Below, in pieces: positions 58,377-64,000 of a DNA stretch of 64,000 nucleotides. This DNA is from Hymenobacter aquaticus. GTDB lineage: Bacteria; Bacteroidota; Bacteroidia; Cytophagales; Hymenobacteraceae. A program made the translations under genes and the position numbers. The stretch's first letter is position 1, and every line of letters starts with the position of its first letter. The notes below the pieces were generated by a model. The model was not told the origin of the DNA, did no database searches, and was given only the letters and a program-made list of their open reading frames with translations. Location of the stretch: contig NZ_SRLC01000001.1 of assembly GCF_004765605.1 (NCBI RefSeq), positions 2,232,001-2,296,000 on the forward strand, read 5' to 3'.

Positions 58377-59051
58377 ATGGCGGCTTACGAGTTAAAGCAT
58401 TTCGATCGTGAGGATATCGAGGCTGTACTGGCCCAGGCAGAGCGGTCCTTCAACATCCGGTTCGTGAGCAATGAGCTGACTCACCTGAGCACCTTTGGTG
58501 AGCTATGCGACTATATCACCACCAAGATTCCGCTCGACCACAGCGGCAACTGTACCAGCCAACAAGCTTTCTACAAGCTACGCCAGGCGCTAGCCAATAC
58601 GCTCCCCACTGCGACTAGCGTTATTGCGCCCTCTACACTTCTTACGGACCTGCTGCCCCCAAAGGGCCGCCGACAGACAGTACAGCAAATTGAACGCAGC
58701 CTGGGTTTCCAAATCAACTTGTTGAGTCCTCCGGTTTGGCTGTTAGCTATTTTATTCTTTAGCGCCTTGGCTTCCTTAGTAAGCCTTCCTTTCAGTGGGC
58801 AGGTGGGTTTGGCGGGATTTATCTTGTCCGCGCTTGGCTTCCGGCTGGCGTATCGGTTTGCCAGCAACACGCTCCAGTTGCAAACCGTAGCGCAAGTGGC
58901 CGAACAAATGACGCGGGAGCATTACCTGCATTCCAGACGAAACCCGAGCACCTTCAACCGAGCGGAGGTAACCAAGGTGCTCACCGATTTATTTGCCACC
59001 GAGCTAGAGTTGGACAAAGCTCTTCTAACCCGGGAAACGCGGTTTGTGTAA
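58377..59051 (+). CDS. Hypothetical protein with central membrane hairpin
   Basis: 224 residues. The N-terminal 40 residues (DREDIEAVLAQAERSFNIRF, LTHLSTFGELCDYITTKIPL) look like an acyl-carrier-protein-like helical bundle without an obvious phosphopantetheine serine. Two membrane helices (PPVWLLAILFFSALASLVSL and VGLAGFILSALGFRLAYRF) follow near 120-165, then a helical C-terminus. Not a family I can name. Lower GC than its neighbours suggests transfer or drift. It ends 60 bases before the convergent lpdA stop. Confidence 0.7.
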   Translation: MAAYELKHFDREDIEAVLAQAERSFNIRFVSNELTHLSTFGELCDYITTKIPLDHSGNCTSQQAFYKLRQALANTLPTATSVIAPSTLLTDLLPPKGRRQTVQQIERSLGFQINLLSPPVWLLAILFFSALASLVSLPFSGQVGLAGFILSALGFRLAYRFASNTLQLQTVAQVAEQMTREHYLHSRRNPSTFNRAEVTKVLTDLFATELELDKALLTRETRFV

Positions 59052-59053
59052 AA

Positions 59054-59089
59054 AAAAAGGCCCGCTGCAGTACTGCAGCGGGCCTTTTT
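59054..59089. terminator. Bidirectional terminator palindrome
   Basis: A 36-base perfect palindrome centred in AGTACT, with AAAAAGGCCCGCTGC on one side and its complement ending TTTTT on the other. It lies between two convergent genes. Confidence 0.93.
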
Positions 59090-59110
59090 AACATCTAAAC
59101 TCCAAAAACC

Positions 59111-60511
59111 TTACAGGTGAATCACCTCGCCGTAAGCGGCGGCGGCGGCTTCCATCACGGCTTCGCTCATCGTGGGATGCGGGTGCACGGCCTTAATGAT
59201 TTCGTGGCCGGTGGTTTCGAGCTTGCGGGCGACGACCACCTCGGCAATCATTTCCGTGACGTTGGCCCCAATCATGTGGGCACCGAGCCACTCGCCGTAC
59301 TTCTTGTCGAAGATAACCTTCACGAAGCCGTCCTTGGCACCGGCGGCCGAAGCCTTGCCCGAGGCCGAGAAGGGGAACTTGCCCACCAGCACGTCGAAGC
59401 CTTTGTCGCGGGCCTCTTTCTCGGTGAGGCCGACGCTGGCAATTTCGGGCTGGGCGTAGGTGCAGCCGGGAATGTTCTGGTAGTTGAGCGGCTCGGGGTG
59501 GTGGCCGGTAATCTGCTCGACGCAGATGATGCCCTCGGCCGAGGCTACGTGGGCCAGCGCGGGGCCGGGCACGATGTCGCCGATGGCGTAGATGCCGGGC
59601 ACGCTGGTCTGGTAGTAGTCGTCCACGATGACGCGGCCTTTCTCCACCTTGATGCCCAGCTCTTCCAGACCCAGGTTTTCGAGGTTGGTCACCACGCCGG
59701 CGGCGCTGAGCACGATGTCGCAGGCAATCTGCTGGTCGCCCTTGGCCGTTTTCACGGTGACGTTGCAGCCCGCGCCGCTGGTATCCACCTTCGTTACCTC
59801 GGCCGAAGTCATGACCTCAATGCCGATTTTCTTGAAGGATTTCTCCATCTGCCGGCTCACTTCCTCGTCTTCCACGGGCACGATGCGGGGCAGGTATTCC
59901 ACCACCGTTACCTCGGTGCCCATCGTGCGGTAGAAGTAGGCAAACTCGACGCCGATGGCGCCCGAACCCACCACAACCATCTTCTTGGGCAGGGCGGGCA
60001 GGGTCATGGCCTGGCGGTAGCCGATGATTTTCTTGCCGTCAATCGGCAGGGCGGGCAGCTCGCGCGAGCGGGCCCCGGTGGCCAGAATGATGTGCTTGGC
60101 CTCCACGGTTTCCTTCGAGCCGTCTTCTTTGGTCACCTCCACCTTGCCGGGGGCCAGCAGCTTGCCCACGCCCGATACGGTTTCGATTTTATTCTTTTTG
60201 AACAGGAAGTTGATGCCCTTGCTCATGCCGTCGGCCACGCCGCGGCTGCGCTTGATGACGGCCTCGAAGTCGAAGCCCGTCTCCCCTACTTTCAGACCGT
60301 AGTCCTGGGCGTGCTGGAGGTACTCATACACCTGCGCCGTTTTGAGCAGGGCTTTGGTCGGGATGCAGCCCCAGTTGAGGCAGATACCGCCGAGCGACTC
60401 CCGCTCCACCACGCCTACTTTCAAGCCGAGCTGAGAAGCCCGAATAGCAGCTACGTAGCCTCCGGGGCCGCTGCCGATAACGACCAGGTCGTATTGCAAT
60501 GCCATATTCAT
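59111..60511 (-). CDS. lpdA: Dihydrolipoyl dehydrogenase
   Basis: 466 residues from ATG 60511 (MNMALQYDLVVIGSGPGGYV; ATG 60505 is also possible). The FAD loop GSGPGGYVAA is at 13-22 and the redox-active disulfide GGICLNWGCIP (Cys44 and Cys49). An NAD loop VVVGSGAIGVEFAYFY follows in the middle, then GDIVPGPALAHVASAEG, and the C-terminal interface has HPHPTMSEAVMEA with the catalytic His. It is the E3 component of 2-oxo acid dehydrogenases or the glycine cleavage system; E1/E2 genes are not here. Confidence 0.95.
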   Translation of the reverse strand: MNMALQYDLVVIGSGPGGYVAAIRASQLGLKVGVVERESLGGICLNWGCIPTKALLKTAQVYEYLQHAQDYGLKVGETGFDFEAVIKRSRGVADGMSKGINFLFKKNKIETVSGVGKLLAPGKVEVTKEDGSKETVEAKHIILATGARSRELPALPIDGKKIIGYRQAMTLPALPKKMVVVGSGAIGVEFAYFYRTMGTEVTVVEYLPRIVPVEDEEVSRQMEKSFKKIGIEVMTSAEVTKVDTSGAGCNVTVKTAKGDQQIACDIVLSAAGVVTNLENLGLEELGIKVEKGRVIVDDYYQTSVPGIYAIGDIVPGPALAHVASAEGIICVEQITGHHPEPLNYQNIPGCTYAQPEIASVGLTEKEARDKGFDVLVGKFPFSASGKASAAGAKDGFVKVIFDKKYGEWLGAHMIGANVTEMIAEVVVARKLETTGHEIIKAVHPHPTMSEAVMEAAAAAYGEVIHL

Positions 60512-60736
60512 TTGGGTTTTATAAAGATTTGCTTTATCCTTACCAGGAAAACACCTCTTTGTGGTAACGAAAGAACCTGCCATCGGGCCTGCAACAGCTC
60601 GGGATGGTGCGGTAAAGATAAGGAGCGAATCCGTCTTCCCGCACTCGGCTTTGGGTTCGGGGCGGTAGGTTCGGGAAGTTGCCGCAGAATCGTTTTTTCG
60701 CCGTTTCCATCCCGACCTTCTTTCCACTAATACCCG

Positions 60737-61387
60737 ATGAAACACTTTTCCGCGCTACTTTTTCTCGGCGCCCTGGCGCTGCCCGCCGCCCACGCCCAGC
60801 AGGCCCTGACGGCCACGGCCACCCCGGCCCCTACGGCTACTGCCCCGACCACCGCCCCGGCCCCCGCCAGGCGCCTGTCGAACGGCGAGTACAAAGCCCA
60901 GATCAAGGCGGCCGACGCCACGCTCAAAACCAAGCCCAAGGACGTGGACGCCCGCCTGAGCCGGGCCGCTGCTCACCTCGAGCTGAAAGATTATGAGGAA
61001 GCCGTGGCCGACTACACGGCCCTGCTGCGCACCCAGCCCGCCAACGCGGACTGGCTCTACCAGCGCGGCACGGCTTACCTGCGCGCCGAGAAGTTTCAGC
61101 CGGCCATCAACGACTTCTCCAAGATTCTGAAAGCCGACCCCAAGAACACGCCCAGCCTGCTGTACCGGGGTGTGGCCAAGATGAAGATGCTCAACTTCAA
61201 AGGAGCCATTCCGGACTTCGGGGCCATTATTGAGCAGGAGCCCGAAAATGCCGAGGCCCTGGAGTACCGGGGTGTGTGCTACTCGCACGCGGGCCAGGAC
61301 GACCTAGCCATGCAGGACCTGGAAAAAGCCGCGGCGTTGAACCCCGCCGCCGCCAAAACCCTGAAGCGCTACCGCCCCAGCAAGTAG
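60737..61387 (+). CDS. Periplasmic TPR protein
   Basis: 216 residues with a signal peptide (MKHFSALLFLGALALPAAHA) and a Thr/Pro/Ala linker (about 25-45). Three to four tetratricopeptide repeats follow: DARLSRAAAHLELKDYEEAV, DWLYQRGTAYLRAEKFQPAI, PSLLYRGVAKMKMLNFKGAI and ALEYRGVCYSHAGQDDLAMQ. It is a paralog of the next gene (same order of repeats, same FxGAIPDF and LEKAAAxNPxAAK segments) but exported as a soluble protein. Protein-protein interaction role inferred. Confidence 0.87.
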   Translation: MKHFSALLFLGALALPAAHAQQALTATATPAPTATAPTTAPAPARRLSNGEYKAQIKAADATLKTKPKDVDARLSRAAAHLELKDYEEAVADYTALLRTQPANADWLYQRGTAYLRAEKFQPAINDFSKILKADPKNTPSLLYRGVAKMKMLNFKGAIPDFGAIIEQEPENAEALEYRGVCYSHAGQDDLAMQDLEKAAALNPAAAKTLKRYRPSK

Positions 61388-61410
61388 ACAACCCCCGCGT
61401 TGGAAGCTAC

Positions 61411-61444
61411 AGCGCCCTGGCCGGTTGGTCGGGGCGCTTTTTTT
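61411..61444 (+). terminator. Rho-independent terminator
   Basis: AGCGCCC (61411-61417) pairs with GGGCGCT (61432-61438), followed by TTTTTT. It separates the two TPR genes. Confidence 0.85.
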
Positions 61445-61570
61445 GGGCGAAACGGCAACCTCTCCCCGGTCTTCACGTCTACACGCTGGATGAGCCCGGC
61501 GGCGGGGGAAAGCTCCAGCTGAAGCCCGCCGCTGCCTCCTGCTTACTTTTGATTATCTGCCGCTTGCAAC

Positions 61571-62329
61571 ATGAAAAACGGGTTACTCTACTTGGTAGCG
61601 GGTGCCGCTACGGTTCTGCTTACCACCCAGTGCGCCTCCACCGCTGAAAACGACACGCCGGGTGCGCGGCGCGCGGTTTCGACCGAAACCTCGGCCCCGC
61701 GCCTGCCCACGGCCTCGGCCATAACCAACGCGGCGGCGGCTCCGGCTACCTCGCCCACCCCGGCCCTGACGGCCAGCACGGCCGCCACTCCCACCGTGGT
61801 GGAGCCGGCGGCCCGCAAAAACAACGCGGACTACAAAGCCGACATCCGGGCGGCCGACGCGGCGCTGAAGGCCAAGCCCAAAGACGCGGAAGCTCTGCTG
61901 CTGCGAGCCAAGGCCAAAAGCCACCTGAAAGACTACCGCGAGGCCGTGACGGACTACAACACGGTGCTGCGCCTGAAGCCCACCAACGCCGAGGCCTACT
62001 ACAACCGGGGCCTGACGCGCCTCAAGCTCAAGGAATACACGCCCGCCATCAGCGACTTTTCCAAAGCCCTGAAGTACCGCCCCGACGACAAAGAGGCGTT
62101 TTTCGGGCGCGGCGCGGCCAAAATGCAGCTCTTCAACTTCAAGGCCGCCATTCCGGATTTCACCAAGGCCATCAGCCTCGACAGCGCCTACGCCGACGCC
62201 TGGGAATACCGGGGCATCAGCTACTCGTCCATCAACAAGCCCAAAGAAGCCAAAGCCGACCTGGAAAAAGCCGCGGCCATCAATCCGGAAGCCGCCAAAA
62301 GCCTACGCCGCTACGCCGGCAAGGAGTAG
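61571..62329 (+). CDS. TPR lipoprotein, paralog of the preceding gene
   Basis: 252 residues. The N-terminus MKNGLLYLVAGAATVLLTTQ-CAST is a lipoprotein signal (Cys21). A Thr/Ala/Pro-rich linker runs to about residue 80. Four TPR units follow: EALLLRAKAKSHLKDYREAV, EAYYNRGLTRLKLKEYTPAI, EAFFGRGAAKMQLFNFKAAI and DAWEYRGISYSSINKPKEAK. The repeats align one for one with the preceding protein, pointing to a tandem duplication followed by a switch from soluble to lipid-anchored export. Confidence 0.87.
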   Translation: MKNGLLYLVAGAATVLLTTQCASTAENDTPGARRAVSTETSAPRLPTASAITNAAAAPATSPTPALTASTAATPTVVEPAARKNNADYKADIRAADAALKAKPKDAEALLLRAKAKSHLKDYREAVTDYNTVLRLKPTNAEAYYNRGLTRLKLKEYTPAISDFSKALKYRPDDKEAFFGRGAAKMQLFNFKAAIPDFTKAISLDSAYADAWEYRGISYSSINKPKEAKADLEKAAAINPEAAKSLRRYAGKE

Positions 62330-62343
62330 TTTTTTAGTTGGTA

Positions 62344-62560
62344 GTTGCTCGTTGTCAGCTATTAGGTCGTCTGTCATCCTGAGCAGAGCGAAGGACCTTC
62401 CTCACCTACCCCAACAGCAGTTCGTACCAACGTGACAAAGCCCTTTACCGCGCCGGTGGTAAAGGGCTTTGTCACGTCGGATCAGCTTTGTCACTCATCA
62501 GAGGAAGGTCCTTCGCTCTGCTCAGGATGACAGACGACCTAATAACGGACAACGAGCAAC
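62344..62560. repeat. Nested-palindrome element, family B copy 2
   Basis: Outer arms 62344-62403 and 62501-62560 (60 bp) are reverse complements with two mismatches; the arm core is GTCATCCTGAGCAGAGCGAA. Inside, 62431-62449 and 62458-62476 form a perfect 19-bp stem (CGTGACAAAGCCCTTTACC). It fills the gap between the convergent TPR gene and the oxidoreductase gene. Confidence 0.93.
62431..62476. terminator. Inner hairpin of family B copy 2, likely bidirectional terminator
   Basis: A perfect 19-bp stem with an 8-base loop between two convergent genes. It corresponds to 52483-52532, but the A/T run near the base of the stem is interrupted by a C-G pair, so termination may be weaker. Confidence 0.6.
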
Positions 62561-62574
62561 GAACAACTAAAAGC

Positions 62575-63819
62575 CTACTTTCCGCCGAACAGCAGCTTGA
62601 CGTAAAAGCTGGGCTGGCGCAGCCGCTCCCGCAGATTCAAATCCAGGAACATGCTGGACAGGGTTTCGGCCAGGGTGGCATTGTTGGCGGCGCGGTTGGC
62701 CACGAAGTTGAACAAAGCCGGAAACTGGAGCAGCCGTTGCAACCAGTGGCTCAGGCGCAGCTCCTGGCCCAGCCGCCGGTACACGGCCGCATCGTACTGC
62801 CTGAGAAAAGCGGCGCTGGTATCCTGGGCGGCCAGGGCCCGCCCGGCCCAGTCGGCCGCGTGCCGCCCGCTGACCATAGCGTGGCTGATGCCTTCCCCCG
62901 TGAATGGGTCGATAAGGGAAGCCGCGTCGCCGAGCAGCAGGTAGCCGTTGCCGGAAATCGGGCGGCGCTTCGAGCCCAGCGGCAGGCCAAAGCCCCGCAC
63001 CGGCCCCAGCCGCCGCGCCGCCCGGAACCGCTCCCGCAGGGCGGGGTGGGTGTCGAGCATTTCGGCCAGCTTTTCGCGCAGATTCACTTTTTGGGCCGAT
63101 ATGGCCTGGGTCAGCATGCCCACGCCCACGTTGGCCTGGCCGTTGGGCAAGGGAAACACCCAGAGGTAGCCGGGCAGGAAGTCTTTGATGAAGTGCAGCT
63201 CGATAAAGTTGTCGGCACTCAGGCCCTGCACTCCGTCGTAGTAGGCTCGCACGCCGGCGCAGTGGTGGGCGGGCTCCAGGGCGTGGCCCGCAACGTGGCG
63301 CGCAAAGACTGACTGCGCCCCGTTGGCCACCAGCAGGATGCGCGCCGAAACCAGGGCCTCACCCTCGGCAGTGCGCAGCAGCCAGCGGCCGTCGGCCGTG
63401 CGTTCGTGCTGGGCAACGTCCACGCCTTCCAGCAGCTCAATTTCGGGCCGCTGGCGCACCTCCCGCACCAGAAAATCGTCGAAGTCGAGGCGCTTGATAA
63501 CGTGGCCGGCCGGCGCATCGGTGGCCGGGTTGTAGCGCGGCTTGAACGGCACCGACAAGCGGCGGCCGTTGGGGGCGAAAAAGTCGATGCCCCAGGAAGG
63601 CACCTGCGCGGCCGACGCCGAAAGGCGGCTGAGTACCTCGGGCCCCAGGCGCCGCAGCTCACTGATAACCTTGCCGCTGAGCCCATCACCGCAGATTTTG
63701 TCGCGGGGAAACACGGCTTTGTCAATGAGCAGTACTTTGTGGCCCGCCGCGGCCAGGTGAAGCGCGGCCGTTGCGCCGCCCGGTCCGGCTCCCAGAATAC
63801 AAATATCGACGTGGCGCAT
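62575..63819 (-). CDS. Geranylgeranyl-reductase-family FAD oxidoreductase
   Basis: 414 residues. The FAD-binding N-terminus DICILGAGPGGATAALHLAA is followed by KICGDGLSGKVISEL, the cysteine-containing signature (CGDG) of the geranylgeranyl reductase family. GYLLLGDAASLIDPFTGEGI near residue 295 is the second FAD motif (GDAA..DP..GEGI). Family members saturate isoprenoid chains or menaquinone tails. It might serve the isoprenoid genes near 8.7-11.1 kb, but nothing here links them. The gene is preceded upstream by GTTGGTTG-like low-complexity sequence. Confidence 0.9.
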   Translation of the reverse strand: MRHVDICILGAGPGGATAALHLAAAGHKVLLIDKAVFPRDKICGDGLSGKVISELRRLGPEVLSRLSASAAQVPSWGIDFFAPNGRRLSVPFKPRYNPATDAPAGHVIKRLDFDDFLVREVRQRPEIELLEGVDVAQHERTADGRWLLRTAEGEALVSARILLVANGAQSVFARHVAGHALEPAHHCAGVRAYYDGVQGLSADNFIELHFIKDFLPGYLWVFPLPNGQANVGVGMLTQAISAQKVNLREKLAEMLDTHPALRERFRAARRLGPVRGFGLPLGSKRRPISGNGYLLLGDAASLIDPFTGEGISHAMVSGRHAADWAGRALAAQDTSAAFLRQYDAAVYRRLGQELRLSHWLQRLLQFPALFNFVANRAANNATLAETLSSMFLDLNLRERLRQPSFYVKLLFGGK

Positions 63820-64000
63820 TCAGTTGGTTGTTGGTTGTTAGTTGTTGGTTGCTGAACTGTTCAACGCCACCAACGAGAGACGAAGATGGGGACTTAATCC
63901 TGGTTTTAAGCGCTACCGTGCTCTGGCTCCATGCTCAACATTATGGTACCACCGGCCTGATTGGGGCAAAAACCAACAATCAACAGTCAACAACTACCAA

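Overview
The window looks like a chromosomal segment of a high-GC Bacteroidetes of the Hymenobacter type (family Hymenobacteraceae). The evidence is family content: DUF4249 lipoprotein next to a CarboxypepD_reg/TonB-dependent receptor, OmpA-PD40 protein, bacillithiol BshB1, MBL-rhodanese fusion and tandem amidohydrolases. Several promoters also match the Bacteroidetes -7 box TAnnTTTG. The genus is an inference. No rRNA, CRISPR array, prophage or transposase gene was found. One tRNA (Leu-CAA) is present.

Layout: 1-1.9 kb holds the end of a SAM hydroxide adenosyltransferase, a small ABM-domain protein, hscB and tRNA-Leu. 1.9-7.2 kb is a three-gene minus-strand cluster of lower GC towards the tRNA: patatin-like phospholipase, thermolysin-like peptidase and MBL-fold hydrolase. 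7.4-11.1 kb has a glycosyltransferase, a UbiA prenyltransferase and, divergent from it, a short squalene/terpene-cyclase-like protein with a DxDD motif. 11.2-16 kb has an SDR, a tandem universal stress protein, a dicarboxylate symporter and an SGNH hydrolase. 16.1-19.7 kb starts with a SAM-I type riboswitch ahead of an ATP-grasp ligase and a sulfonate-type flavin monooxygenase, then bshB1.

19.7-26.5 kb is the most system-like block: one promoter and one tightly overlapped operon of SpeD-like pyruvoyl enzyme, zinc-ribbon/DUF4178 membrane protein, small membrane protein, DUF350 protein, membrane-fused spermidine-synthase-like enzyme, a heptad-repeat micro-ORF, a Tat-exported lipoprotein-like FAD amine oxidase and a polytopic membrane protein rich in conserved-looking histidines. 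I read it as a membrane-linked polyamine (or amine) synthesis and oxidation pathway.

26.7-41 kb carries envelope and metabolic genes (OmpA lectin-like protein, LuxR response regulator, amidohydrolases with missing metal ligands, APC permease, MBL-rhodanese). 40.9-41.5 kb is a low-GC GxxExxY gene bracketed by imperfect terminal inverted repeats. These repeats supply the last codons of the upstream gene and the start codon of sbcD. 41.5-47.8 kb has sbcD, sbcC, a DUF6687-like protein and an HNH nuclease. 48-64 kb contains thioredoxin, a TonB receptor with its DUF4249 lipoprotein, PNP, SppA, RarA, an EamA transporter, LpdA, two paralogous TPR proteins and a geranylgeranyl-reductase-family oxidoreductase.

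A recurring theme between genes is nested palindromes. Five loci have 39-60 bp outer inverted repeats, three of them enclosing an inner terminator-like hairpin. Copies of one family differ in sequence but keep both arms complementary.
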